A DNA stretch of 64,000 nucleotides, from NCBI GenBank assembly GCA_964057225.1, contig OZ059896.1:248001-312000 (forward strand), in the 5' to 3' direction. The position numbers and the translations under genes are program-made. The notes beneath the pieces are model-generated. The model was not told the DNA's origin, did no database searches, and saw only the letters and a program-made list of their open reading frames with translations. The first letter of the stretch is position 1; each line of letters opens with the position of its first letter. Origin of the DNA: Auanema rhodensis. Lineage: Eukaryota > Nematoda > Chromadorea > Rhabditida > Rhabditidae. This document shows, piece after piece, positions 10,736-24,639 of the stretch.

Positions 10736-11087
10736 CATAAATTAAAGTTCACGTAAATTTCAAAGTCATGGTTACCATGCACCAATATCAATAAAAATTT
10801 GTTTTTAGACTAATATGGACATGGGGAATCTAATTTTGAAAACCGCATCTCTTTATCTTTCACGTGAAGCGAGTTACATACCAAGTGCACATCACGTGTA
10901 CATTTAATTAGCATAAATTAAAGTTCACGTAAATTTCAAAGTCATGGTTACCATGCACCAATATCAATAAAAATTTGTTTTTAGACTAATATGGACATGG
11001 GGAATCTAATTTTGAAAACCGCATCTCTTTATCTTTCACGTGAAGCGAGTTACATACCAAGTGCACATCACGTGTACATTTAATTAG

Positions 11088-12671
11088 CATAAATTAAAGT
11101 TCACGTAAATTTCAAAGTCATGGCTACCATGCACCAATATCAATAAAAATTTGTTTTTAGACTAATATGGACATGGGGAATCTAATTTTGAAAACCGCAT
11201 CTCTTTATATTTCACGTGAAGCGAGTTACATACCAAGTGCACATCACGTGTACATTTAATTAGCATAAATTAAAGTTCACGTAAATTTCAAAGTCATGAT
11301 TACCATGCACCAATATCAATAAAAATTTGTTTTTAGACTAATATGGACATGGGGAATCTAATTTTGAAAACCGCATCTCTTTATCTTTCACGTGAAGCGA
11401 GTTACATACCAAGTGCACATCACGTGTACATTTAATTAGCATAAATTAAAGTTCACGTAAATTTCAAAGTCATGGTTACCATGAACCAATATCAATAAAA
11501 ATTTGTTTTTAGACTAATATGGACATGGGGAATCTAATTTTGAAAACCGCATCTCTTTATCTTTCACGTGAAGCGAGTTACATACCAAGTGCACATCACG
11601 TGTACATTTAATTAGCATAAATTAAAGTTCACGTAAATTTCAAAGTCATGGTTACCATGAACTAATATCAATAAAAATTTGTTTTTAGACTAATATGGAC
11701 ATGGGGAATCTAATTTTGAAAACCGCATCTCTTTATCTTTCACGTGAAGCGAGTTACATACCAAGTGCACATCACGTGTACATTTAATTAGCATAAATTA
11801 AAGTTCACGTAAATTTCAAAGTCATGGTTACCATGAAGCAATATCAATAAAAATTTGTTTTTAGACTAATATGGACATGGGGAATCTAATTTTGAAAACC
11901 GCATCTCTTTATCTTTCACGTGAAGCGAGTTACATACCAAGTGCACATCACGTGTACATTTAATTAGCATAAATTAAAGTTCACGTAAATTTCAAAGTCA
12001 TGGTTACCATGAACCAATATCAATAAAAATTTGTTTTTAGACTAATATGGACATGGGGAATCTAATTTTGAAAACCGCATCTCTTTATCTTTCACGTGAA
12101 GCGAGTTACATACCAAGTGCACATCACGTGTACATTTAATTAGCATAAATTAAAGTTCACGTAAATTTCAAAGTCATGGTTACCATGAACCAATATCAAT
12201 GAAAATTTGTTTTTAGACTAATATGGACATGGGGAATCTAATTTTGAAAACCGCATCTCTTTATCTTTCACGTGAAGCGAGTTACATACCAAGTGCACAT
12301 CACGTGTACATTTAATTAGCATAAATTAAAGTTCACGTAAATTTCAAAGTCATGGTTACCATGCACCAATATCAATAAAAATTTGTTTTTAGATTAATAT
12401 GGACATGGGGAATCTAATTTTGAAAACCGCATCTCTTTATCTTTCACGTGAAGCGAGTTACATACCAAGTGCACATCACGTGTACATTTAATTAGCATAA
12501 ATTAAAGTTCACGTAAATTTCAAAGTCATGGTTACCATGAACCAATATCAATAAAAATTTGTTTTTAGACTAATATGGACATGGGGAATCTAATTTTGAA
12601 AACCGCATCTCTTTATCTTTCACGTGAAGCGAGTTACATACCAAGTGCACATCACGTGTACATTTAATTAG
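11088..12671 (+). repeat. Nine-monomer module, copy 1
   Basis: Order: ggCtacc C with ttatAt, gAttacc C, B, D, A, B, B with caatGaaa, C (here with agaTtaat near 12394), B. The same nine-monomer order starts at 13376 (offset 13 monomers) and 18128 (offset 40 monomers). In this copy the module is followed by a gtTatgg C monomer (12672) and three further monomers, so copies 1 and 2 sit in a 13-monomer tandem arrangement. Confidence 0.9.
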
Positions 12672-13375
12672 CATAAATTAAAGTTCACGTAAATTTCAAA
12701 GTTATGGTTACCATGCACCAATATCAATAAAAATTTGTTTTTAGACTAATATGGACATGGGGAATCTAATTTTGAAAACCGCATCTCTTTATCTTTCACG
12801 TGAAGCGAGTTACATACCAAGTGCACATCACGTGTACATTTAATTAGCATAAATTAAAGTTCACGTAAATTTCAAAGTCATGGTTACCATGAACCAATAT
12901 CAATAAAAATTTGTTTTTAGACTAATATGGACATGGGGAATCTAATTTTGAAAACCGCATCTCTTTATCTTTCACGTGAAGCGAGTTACATACCAAGTGC
13001 ACATCACGTGTACATTTAATTAGCATAAATTAAAGTTCACGTAAATTTCAAAGTCATGGTTACCATGCACCAATATCAATAAAAATTTGTTTTTAGACTA
13101 ATATGGACATGGGGAATCTAATTTTGAAAACCGCATCTCTTTATCTTTCACGTGAAGCGAGTTACATACCAAGTGCACATCACGTGTACATTTAATTAGC
13201 ATAAATTAAAGTTCACGTAAATTTCAAAGTCATGGTTACCATGCACCAATATCAATAAAAATTTGTTTTTAGACTAATATGGACATGGGGAATCTAATTT
13301 TGAAAACCGCATCTCTTTATCTTTCACGTGAAGCGAGTTACATACCAAGTGCACATCACGTGTACATTTAATTAG

Positions 13376-14959
13376 CATAAATTAAAGTTCACGTAAATTT
13401 CAAAGTCATGGCTACCATGCACCAATATCAATAAAAATTTGTTTTTAGACTAATATGGACATGGGGAATCTAATTTTGAAAACCGCATCTCTTTATATTT
13501 CACGTGAAGCGAGTTACATACCAAGTGCACATCACGTGTACATTTAATTAGCATAAATTAAAGTTCACGTAAATTTCAAAGTCATGATTACCATGCACCA
13601 ATATCAATAAAAATTTGTTTTTAGACTAATATGGACATGGGGAATCTAATTTTGAAAACCGCATCTCTTTATCTTTCACGTGAAGCGAGTTACATACCAA
13701 GTGCACATCACGTGTACATTTAATTAGCATAAATTAAAGTTCACGTAAATTTCAAAGTCATGGTTACCATGAACCAATATCAATAAAAATTTGTTTTTAG
13801 ACTAATATGGACATGGGGAATCTAATTTTGAAAACCGCATCTCTTTATCTTTCACGTGAAGCGAGTTACATACCAAGTGCACATCACGTGTACATTTAAT
13901 TAGCATAAATTAAAGTTCACGTAAATTTCAAAGTCATGGTTACCATGAACTAATATCAATAAAAATTTGTTTTTAGACTAATATGGACATGGGGAATCTA
14001 ATTTTGAAAACCGCATCTCTTTATCTTTCACGTGAAGCGAGTTACATACCAAGTGCACATCACGTGTACATTTAATTAGCATAAATTAAAGTTCACGTAA
14101 ATTTCAAAGTCATGGTTACCATGAAGCAATATCAATAAAAATTTGTTTTTAGACTAATATGGACATGGGGAATCTAATTTTGAAAACCGCATCTCTTTAT
14201 CTTTCACGTGAAGCGAGTTACATACCAAGTGCACATCACGTGTACATTTAATTAGCATAAATTAAAGTTCACGTAAATTTCAAAGTCATGGTTACCATGA
14301 ACCAATATCAATAAAAATTTGTTTTTAGACTAATATGGACATGGGGAATCTAATTTTGAAAACCGCATCTCTTTATCTTTCACGTGAAGCGAGTTACATA
14401 CCAAGTGCACATCACGTGTACATTTAATTAGCATAAATTAAAGTTCACGTAAATTTCAAAGTCATGGTTACCATGAACCAATATCAATGAAAATTTGTTT
14501 TTAGACTAATATGGACATGGGGAATCTAATTTTGAAAACCGCATCTCTTTATCTTTCACGTGAAGCGAGTTACATACCAAGTGCACATCACGTGTACATT
14601 TAATTAGCATAAATTAAAGTTCACGTAAATTTCAAAGTCATGGTTACCATGCACCAATATCAATAAAAATTTGTTTTTAGACTAATATGGACATGGGGAA
14701 TCTAATTTTGAAAACCGCATCTCTTTATCTTTCACGTGAAGCGAGTTACATACCAAGTGCACATCACGTGTACATTTAATTAGCATAAATTAAAGTTCAC
14801 GTAAATTTCAAAGTCATGGTTACCATGAACCAATATCAATAAAAATTTGTTTTTAGACTAATATGGACATGGGGAATCTAATTTTGAAAACCGCATCTCT
14901 TTATCTTTCACGTGAAGCGAGTTACATACCAAGTGCACATCACGTGTACATTTAATTAG
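13376..14959 (+). repeat. Nine-monomer module, copy 2
   Basis: The same marker order as 11088-12671, lacking the agaTtaat change. Its last seven monomers (13728-14959: B, D, A, B, B caatGaaa, C, B) are repeated immediately afterwards at 14960-16191, so the gtTatgg monomer that follows in copy 1 is displaced by seven monomers. Confidence 0.9.
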
Positions 14960-16191
14960 CATAAATTAAAGTTCACGTAAATTTCAAAGTCATGGTTACC
15001 ATGAACCAATATCAATAAAAATTTGTTTTTAGACTAATATGGACATGGGGAATCTAATTTTGAAAACCGCATCTCTTTATCTTTCACGTGAAGCGAGTTA
15101 CATACCAAGTGCACATCACGTGTACATTTAATTAGCATAAATTAAAGTTCACGTAAATTTCAAAGTCATGGTTACCATGAACTAATATCAATAAAAATTT
15201 GTTTTTAGACTAATATGGACATGGGGAATCTAATTTTGAAAACCGCATCTCTTTATCTTTCACGTGAAGCGAGTTACATACCAAGTGCACATCACGTGTA
15301 CATTTAATTAGCATAAATTAAAGTTCACGTAAATTTCAAAGTCATGGTTACCATGAAGCAATATCAATAAAAATTTGTTTTTAGACTAATATGGACATGG
15401 GGAATCTAATTTTGAAAACCGCATCTCTTTATCTTTCACGTGAAGCGAGTTACATACCAAGTGCACATCACGTGTACATTTAATTAGCATAAATTAAAGT
15501 TCACGTAAATTTCAAAGTCATGGTTACCATGAACCAATATCAATAAAAATTTGTTTTTAGACTAATATGGACATGGGGAATCTAATTTTGAAAACCGCAT
15601 CTCTTTATCTTTCACGTGAAGCGAGTTACATACCAAGTGCACATCACGTGTACATTTAATTAGCATAAATTAAAGTTCACGTAAATTTCAAAGTCATGGT
15701 TACCATGAACCAATATCAATGAAAATTTGTTTTTAGACTAATATGGACATGGGGAATCTAATTTTGAAAACCGCATCTCTTTATCTTTCACGTGAAGCGA
15801 GTTACATACCAAGTGCACATCACGTGTACATTTAATTAGCATAAATTAAAGTTCACGTAAATTTCAAAGTCATGGTTACCATGCACCAATATCAATAAAA
15901 ATTTGTTTTTAGACTAATATGGACATGGGGAATCTAATTTTGAAAACCGCATCTCTTTATCTTTCACGTGAAGCGAGTTACATACCAAGTGCACATCACG
16001 TGTACATTTAATTAGCATAAATTAAAGTTCACGTAAATTTCAAAGTCATGGTTACCATGAACCAATATCAATAAAAATTTGTTTTTAGACTAATATGGAC
16101 ATGGGGAATCTAATTTTGAAAACCGCATCTCTTTATCTTTCACGTGAAGCGAGTTACATACCAAGTGCACATCACGTGTACATTTAATTAG
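14960..16191 (+). repeat. Seven-monomer tandem duplication of 13728-14959
   Basis: B, D, A, B, B with caatGaaa, C, B, the same order as the preceding seven monomers. The caatGaaa marks are at 14489 and 15721, exactly 1232 bp apart. The duplicate is followed by the gtTatgg C monomer at 16192, restoring the order seen in copy 1 of the module. Confidence 0.88.
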
Positions 16192-18127
16192 CATAAATTA
16201 AAGTTCACGTAAATTTCAAAGTTATGGTTACCATGCACCAATATCAATAAAAATTTGTTTTTAGACTAATATGGACATGGGGAATCTAATTTTGAAAACC
16301 GCATCTCTTTATCTTTCACGTGAAGCGAGTTACATACCAAGTGCACATCACGTGTACATTTAATTAGCATAAATTAAAGTTCACGTAAATTTCAAAGTCA
16401 TGGTTACCATGAACCAATATCAATAAAAATTTGTTTTTAGACTAATATGGACATGGGGAATCTAATTTTGAAAACCGCATCTCTTTATCTTTCACGTGAA
16501 GCGAGTTACATACCAAGTGCACATCACGTGTACATTTAATTAGCATAAATTAAAGTTCACGTAAATTTCAAAGTCATGGTTACCATGAACCAATATCAAT
16601 AAAAATTTGTTTTTAGACTAATATGGACATGGGGAATCTAATTTTGAAAACCGCATCTCTTTATCTTTCACGTGAAGCGAGTTACATACCAAGTGCACAT
16701 CACGTGTACATTTAATTAGCATAAATTAAAGTTCACGTAAATTTCAAAGTCATGGTTACCATGAACCAATATCAATAAAAATTTGTTTTTAGACTAATAT
16801 GGACATGGGGAATCTAATTTTGAAAACCGCATCTCTTTATCTTCCACGTGAAGCGAGTTACATACCAAGTGCACATCACGTGTACATTTAATTAGCATAA
16901 ATTAAAGTTCACGTAAATTTCAAAGTCATGGTTACCATGAAGCAATATCAATAAAAATTTGTTTTTAGACTAATATGGACATGGGGAATCTAATTTTGAA
17001 AACCGCATCTCTTTATCTTTCACGTGAAGCGAGTTACATACCAAGTGCACATCACGTGTACATTCAATTAGCATAAATTAAAGTTCACGTAAATTTCAAA
17101 GTCATGGTTACCATGCACCAATATCAATAAAAATTTGTTTTTAGACTAATATGGACATGGGGAATCTAATTTTGAAAACCGCATCTCTTTATCATTCACG
17201 TGAAGCGAGTTACATACCAAGTGCACATCACGTGTACATTTAATTAGCATAAATTAAAGTTCACGTAAATTTCAAAGTCATGGTTACCATGAAGCAATAT
17301 CAATAAAAATTTGTTTTTAGACTAATATGGACATGAAGAATCTAATTTTGAAAACCGCATCTCTTTATCTTTCACGTGAAGCGAGTTACATACCAAGTGC
17401 ACATCACGTGTACATTTAATTAGCATAAATTAAAGTTCACGTAAATTTCAAAGTCATGGTTACCATGAACCAATATCAATAAAAATTTGTTTTTAGACTA
17501 ATATGGACATGGGGAATCTAATTTTGAAAACCGCATCTCTTTATCTTTCACGTGAAGCGAGTTACATACCAAGTGCACATCACGTGTACATTTAATTAGC
17601 ATAAATTAAAGTTCACGTAAATTTCAAAGTCATGGTTACCATGCACCAATATCAATAAAAATTTGTATTTAGACTAATATGGACATGGGGAATCTAATTT
17701 TGAAAACCGCATCTCTTTATCTTTCACGTGAAGCGAGTTACATACCAAGTGCACATCACGTGTACATTTAATTAGCATAAATTAAAGTTCACGTAAATTT
17801 CAAAGTCATGGTTACCATGCACCAATATCAATAAAAATTTGTTTTTAGACTAATATGGACATGGGGAATCTAATTTTGAAAACCGCATCTCTTTATCTTT
17901 CACGTGAAGCGAGTTACATACCAAGTGCACATCACGTGTACATTTAATTAGCATAAATTAAAGTTCACGTAAATTTCAAAGTCATGGTTACCATGCACCA
18001 ATATCAATAAAAATTTGTTTTTAGACTAATATGGACATGGGGAATCTAATTTTGAAAACCGCATCTCTTTATCTTTCACGTGAAGCGAGTTACATACCAA
18101 GTGCACATCACGTGTACATTTAATTAG
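16192..18127 (+). repeat. Segment with cttCcacg, attCaatt and catgAagaa monomers
   Basis: Eleven monomers: gtTatgg C, B, B, B with cttCcacg (16720), A ending attCaatt (16896), C with atcAttc (17072), A with acatgAAgaa (17248), B, C with gtAttt (17600), C, C. The series cttCcacg, attCaatt, C, catgAagaa recurs at 38544-39247. The first three members recur at 21648-22175, and parts recur at 54736-56495. Confidence 0.85.
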
Positions 18128-19711
18128 CATAAATTAAAGTTCACGTAAATTTCAAAGTCATGGCTACCATGCACCAATATCAATAAAAATTTGTTTTTAG
18201 ACTAATATGGACATGGGGAATCTAATTTTGAAAACCGCATCTCTTTATATTTCACGTGAAGCGAGTTACATACCAAGTGCACATCACGTGTACATTTAAT
18301 TAGCATAAATTAAAGTTCACGTAAATTTCAAAGTCATGATTACCATGCACCAATATCAATAAAAATTTGTTTTTAGACTAATATGGACATGGGGAATCTA
18401 ATTTTGAAAACCGCATCTCTTTATCTTTCACGTGAAGCGAGTTACATACCAAGTGCACATCACGTGTACATTTAATTAGCATAAATTAAAGTTCACGTAA
18501 ATTTCAAAGTCATGGTTACCATGAACCAATATCAATAAAAATTTGTTTTTAGACTAATATGGACATGGGGAATCTAATTTTGAAAACCGCATCTCTTTAT
18601 CTTTCACGTGAAGCGAGTTACATACCAAGTGCACATCACGTGTACATTTAATTAGCATAAATTAAAGTTCACGTAAATTTCAAAGTCATGGTTACCATGA
18701 ACTAATATCAATAAAAATTTGTTTTTAGACTAATATGGACATGGGGAATCTAATTTTGAAAACCGCATCTCTTTATCTTTCACGTGAAGCGAGTTACATA
18801 CCAAGTGCACATCACGTGTACATTTAATTAGCATAAATTAAAGTTCACGTAAATTTCAAAGTCATGGTTACCATGAAGCAATATCAATAAAAATTTGTTT
18901 TTAGACTAATATGGACATGGGGAATCTAATTTTGAAAACCGCATCTCTTTATCTTTCACGTGAAGCGAGTTACATACCAAGTGCACATCACGTGTACATT
19001 TAATTAGCATAAATTAAAGTTCACGTAAATTTCAAAGTCATGGTTACCATGAACCAATATCAATAAAAATTTGTTTTTAGACTAATATGGACATGGGGAA
19101 TCTAATTTTGAAAACCGCATCTCTTTATCTTTCACGTGAAGCGAGTTACATACCAAGTGCACATCACGTGTACATTTAATTAGCATAAATTAAAGTTCAC
19201 GTAAATTTCAAAGTCATGGTTACCATGAACCAATATCAATGAAAATTTGTTTTTAGACTAATATGGACATGGGGAATCTAATTTTGAAAACCGCATCTCT
19301 TTATCTTTCACGTGAAGCGAGTTACATACCAAGTGCACATCACGTGTACATTTAATTAGCATAAATTAAAGTTCACGTAAATTTCAAAGTCATGGTTACC
19401 ATGCACCAATATCAATAAAAATTTGTTTTTAGACTAATATGGACATGGGGAATCTAATTTTGAAAACCGCATCTCTTTATCTTTCACGTGAAGCGAGTTA
19501 CATACCAAGTGCACATCACGTGTACATTTAATTAGCATAAATTAAAGTTCACGTAAATTTCAAAGTCATGGTTACCATGAACCAATATCAATAAAAATTT
19601 GTTTTTAGACTAATATGGACATGGGGAATCTAATTTTGAAAACCGCATCTCTTTATCTTTCACGTGAAGCGAGTTACATACCAAGTGCACATCACGTGTA
19701 CATTTAATTAG
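18128..19711 (+). repeat. Nine-monomer module, copy 3
   Basis: Same order as 11088-12671, starting with ggCtacc at 18163, which is 27 monomers after the 13411 mark. It is followed by gtTatgg C at 19712 and B, as in copy 1. The gtTatgg marks at 12701, 16221 and 19741 are spaced exactly 3520 bp (20 monomers) apart. Confidence 0.9.
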
Positions 19712-20063
19712 CATAAATTAAAGTTCACGTAAATTTCAAAGTTATGGTTACCATGCACCAATATCAATAAAAATTTGTTTTTAGACTAATATGGACATGG
19801 GGAATCTAATTTTGAAAACCGCATCTCTTTATCTTTCACGTGAAGCGAGTTACATACCAAGTGCACATCACGTGTACATTTAATTAGCATAAATTAAAGT
19901 TCACGTAAATTTCAAAGTCATGGTTACCATGAACCAATATCAATAAAAATTTGTTTTTAGACTAATATGGACATGGGGAATCTAATTTTGAAAACCGCAT
20001 CTCTTTATCTTTCACGTGAAGCGAGTTACATACCAAGTGCACATCACGTGTACATTTAATTAG

Positions 20064-21295
20064 CATAAATTAAAGTTCACGTAAATTTCAAAGTCATGAT
20101 TACCATGCACCAATATCAATAAAAATTTGTTTTTAGACTAATATGGACATGGGGAATCTAATTTTGAAAACCGCATCTCTTTATCTTTCACGTGAAGCGA
20201 GTTACATACCAAGTGCACATCACGTGTACATTTAATTAGCATAAATTAAAGTTCACGTAAATTTCAAAGTCATGGTTACCATGAACCAATATCAATAAAA
20301 ATTTGTTTTTAGACTAATATGGACATGGGGAATCTAATTTTGAAAACCGCATCTCTTTATCTTTCACGTGAAGCGAGTTACATACCAAGTGCACATCACG
20401 TGTACATTTAATTAGCATAAATTAAAGTTCACGTAAATTTCAAAGTCATGGTTACCAGGAACTAATATCAATAAAAATTTGTTTTTAGACTAATATGGAC
20501 ATGGGGAATCTAATTTTGAAAACCGCATCTCTTTATCTTTCACGTGAAGCGAGTTACATACCAAGTGCACATCACGTGTACATTTAATTAGCATAAATTA
20601 AAGTTCACGTAAATTTCAAAGTCATGGTTACCATGAAGCAATATCAATAAAAATTTGTTTTTAGACTAATATGGACATGGGGAATCTAATTTTGAAAACC
20701 GCATCTCTTTATCTTTCACGTGAAGCGAGTTACATACCAAGTGCACATCACGTGTACATTTAATTAGCATAAATTAAAGTTCACGTAAATTTCAAAGTCA
20801 TGGTTACCATGAACCAATATCAATAAAAATTTGTTTTTAGACTAATATGGACATGGGGAATCTAATTTTGAAAACCGCATCTCTTTATCTTTCACGTGAA
20901 GCGAGTTACATACCAAGTGCACATCACGTGTACATTTAATTAGCATAAATTAAAGTTCACGTAAATTTCAAAGTCATGGTTACCATGAACCAATATCAAT
21001 GAAAATTTGTTTTTAGACTAATATGGACATGGGGAATCTAATTTTGAAAACCGCATCTCTTTATCTTTCACGTGAAGCGAGTTACATACCAAGTGCACAT
21101 CACGTGTACATTTAATTAGCATAAATTAAAGTTCACGTAAATTTCAAAGTCATGGTTACCATGCACCAATATCAATAAAAATTTGTTTTTAGACTAATAT
21201 GGACATGGGGAATCTAATTTTGAAAACCGCATCTCTTTATCTTTCACGTGAAGCGAGTTACATACCAAGTGCACATCACGTGTACATTTAATTAG
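20064..21295 (+). repeat. Seven-monomer copy of 18304-19535
   Basis: gAttacc C, B, D, A, B, B with caatGaaa, C, at an offset of ten monomers from 18304-19535. The ggCtacc monomer that normally precedes gAttacc is absent, so the junction lies at or before 20064. The D monomer here has a private accaGgaacta change near 20458, which arose after the copy was made. The next block, 21296-23407, is A, A, B cttCcacg, A attCaatt, C, C, B, B caatTaaa, C, C aaaaaGttg, C ccgTatc, C. Confidence 0.85.
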
Positions 21296-23407
21296 CATAA
21301 ATTAAAGTTCACGTAAATTTCAAAGTCATGGTTACCATGAAGCAATATCAATAAAAATTTGTTTTTAGACTAATATGGACATGGGGAATCTAATTTTGAA
21401 AACCGCATCTCTTTATCTTTCACGTGAAGCGAGTTACATACCAAGTGCACATCACGTGTACATTTAATTAGCATAAATTAAAGTTCACGTAAATTTCAAA
21501 GTCATGGTTACCATGAAGCAATATCAATAAAAATTTGTTTTTAGACTAATATGGACATGGGGAATCTAATTTTGAAAACCGCATCTCTTTATCTTTCACG
21601 TGAAGCGAGTTACATACCAAGTGCACATCACGTGTACATTTAATTAGCATAAATTAAAGTTCACGTAAATTTCAAAGTCATGGTTACCATGAACCAATAT
21701 CAATAAAAATTTGTTTTTAGACTAATATGGACATGGGGAATCTAATTTTGAAAACCGCATCTCTTTATCTTCCACGTGAAGCGAGTTACATACCAAGTGC
21801 ACATCACGTGTACATTTAATTAGCATAAATTAAAGTTCACGTAAATTTCAAAGTCATGGTTACCATGAAGCAATATCAATAAAAATTTGTTTTTAGACTA
21901 ATATGGACATGGGGAATCTAATTTTGAAAACCGCATCTCTTTATCTTTCACGTGAAGCGAGTTACATACCAAGTGCACATCACGTGTACATTCAATTAGC
22001 ATAAATTAAAGTTCACGTAAATTTCAAAGTCATGGTTACCATGCACCAATATCAATAAAAATTTGTTTTTAGACTAATATGGACATGGGGAATCTAATTT
22101 TGAAAACCGCATCTCTTTATCTTTCACGTGAAGCGAGTTACATACCAAGTGCACATCACGTGTACATTTAATTAGCATAAATTAAAGTTCACGTAAATTT
22201 CAAAGTCATGGTTACCATGCACCAATATCAATAAAAATTTGTTTTTAGACTAATATGGACATGGGGAATCTAATTTTGAAAACCGCATCTCTTTATCTTT
22301 CACGTGAAGCGAGTTACATACCAAGTGCACATCACGTGTACATTTAATTAGCATAAATTAAAGTTCACGTAAATTTCAAAGTCATGGTTACCATGAACCA
22401 ATATCAATAAAAATTTGTTTTTAGACTAATATGGACATGGGGAATCTAATTTTGAAAACCGCATCTCTTTATCTTTCACGTGAAGCGAGTTACATACCAA
22501 GTGCACATCACGTGTACATTTAATTAGCATAAATTAAAGTTCACGTAAATTTCAAAGTCATGGTTACCATGAACCAATATCAATTAAAATTTGTTTTTAG
22601 ACTAATATGGACATGGGGAATCTAATTTTGAAAACCGCATCTCTTTATCTTTCACGTGAAGCGAGTTACATACCAAGTGCACATCACGTGTACATTTAAT
22701 TAGCATAAATTAAAGTTCACGTAAATTTCAAAGTCATGGTTACCATGCACCAATATCAATAAAAATTTGTTTTTAGACTAATATGGACATGGGGAATCTA
22801 ATTTTGAAAACCGCATCTCTTTATCTTTCACGTGAAGCGAGTTACATACCAAGTGCACATCACGTGTACATTTAATTAGCATAAATTAAAGTTCACGTAA
22901 ATTTCAAAGTCATGGTTACCATGCACCAATATCAATAAAAAGTTGTTTTTAGACTAATATGGACATGGGGAATCTAATTTTGAAAACCGCATCTCTTTAT
23001 CTTTCACGTGAAGCGAGTTACATACCAAGTGCACATCACGTGTACATTTAATTAGCATAAATTAAAGTTCACGTAAATTTCAAAGTCATGGTTACCATGC
23101 ACCAATATCAATAAAAATTTGTTTTTAGACTAATATGGACATGGGGAATCTAATTTTGAAAACCGTATCTCTTTATCTTTCACGTGAAGCGAGTTACATA
23201 CCAAGTGCACATCACGTGTACATTTAATTAGCATAAATTAAAGTTCACGTAAATTTCAAAGTCATGGTTACCATGCACCAATATCAATAAAAATTTGTTT
23301 TTAGACTAATATGGACATGGGGAATCTAATTTTGAAAACCGCATCTCTTTATCTTTCACGTGAAGCGAGTTACATACCAAGTGCACATCACGTGTACATT
23401 TAATTAG

Positions 23408-24639
23408 CATAAATTAAAGTTCACGTAAATTTCAAAGTCATGGTTACCATGCACCAATATCAATAAAAATTTGTTTTTAGACTAATATGGACATGGGGAA
23501 TCTAATTTTGAAAACCGCATCTCTTTATCTTTCACGTGAAGCGAATTACATACCAAGTGCACATCACGTGTACATTTAATTAGCATAAATTAAAGTTCAC
23601 GTAAATTTCAAAGTCATGGTTACCATGCACCAATATCAATAAAAATTTGTATTTAGACTAATATGGACATGGGGAATCTAATTTTGAAAACCGCATCTCT
23701 TTATCTTTCACGTGAAGCGAGTTACATACCAAGTGCACATCACGTGTACATTTAATTAGCATAAATTAAAGTTCACGTAAATTTCAAAGTCATGGTTACC
23801 ATGCACCAATATCAATAAAAATTTGTTTTTAGACTAATATGGACATGGGGAATCTAATTTTGAAAACCGCATCTCTTTTTCTTTCACGTGAAGCGAGTTA
23901 CATACCAAGTGCACATCACGTGTACATTTAATTAGCATAAATTAAAGTTCACGTAAATTTCAAAGTCATGGTTACCATGAACCAATATCAATAAAAATTT
24001 GTTTTTAGACTAATATGGACATGGGGAATCTAATTTTGAAAACCGCATCTCTTTATCTTTCACGTGAAGCGAGTTACATACCAAGTGCACATCACGTGTA
24101 CATTTAATTAGCATAAATTAAAGTTCACGTAAATTTCAAAGTCATGGTTACCATGAACCAATATCAATAAAAATTTGTTTTTAGACTAATATGGACATGG
24201 GGAATCTAATTTTGAAAACCGCATCTCTTTATCTTTCACGTGAAGCGAGTTACATACCAAGTGCACATCACGTGTACATTTAATTAGCATAAATTAAAGT
24301 TCACGTAAATTTCAAAGTCATGGTTACCATGAACCAATATCAATAAAAATTTGTTTTTAGACTAATATGGACATGGGGAATCTAATTTTGAAAACCGCAT
24401 CTCTTTATCTTTCACGTGAAGCGAGTTACATACCAAGTGCACATCACGTGTACATTTAATTAGCATAAATTAAAGTTCACGTAAATTTCAAAGTCATGGT
24501 TACCATGAGGCAATATCAATAAAAATTCGTTTTTAGACTAATATGGACATGGGGAATCTAATTTTGAAAACCGCATCTCTTTATCTTTCACGTGAAGCGA
24601 GTTACATACCAAGTGCACATCATGTGTACATTTAATTAG
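23408..24639 (+). repeat. Seven-monomer tandem duplication, copy 1
   Basis: C with gcgaAtta, C with gtAttt, C with ctctttTtc, three B, then an E-type monomer (24464). The same order follows directly at 24640-25871. The gcgaAtta marks at 23541 and 24773 are 1232 bp apart. Confidence 0.9.
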
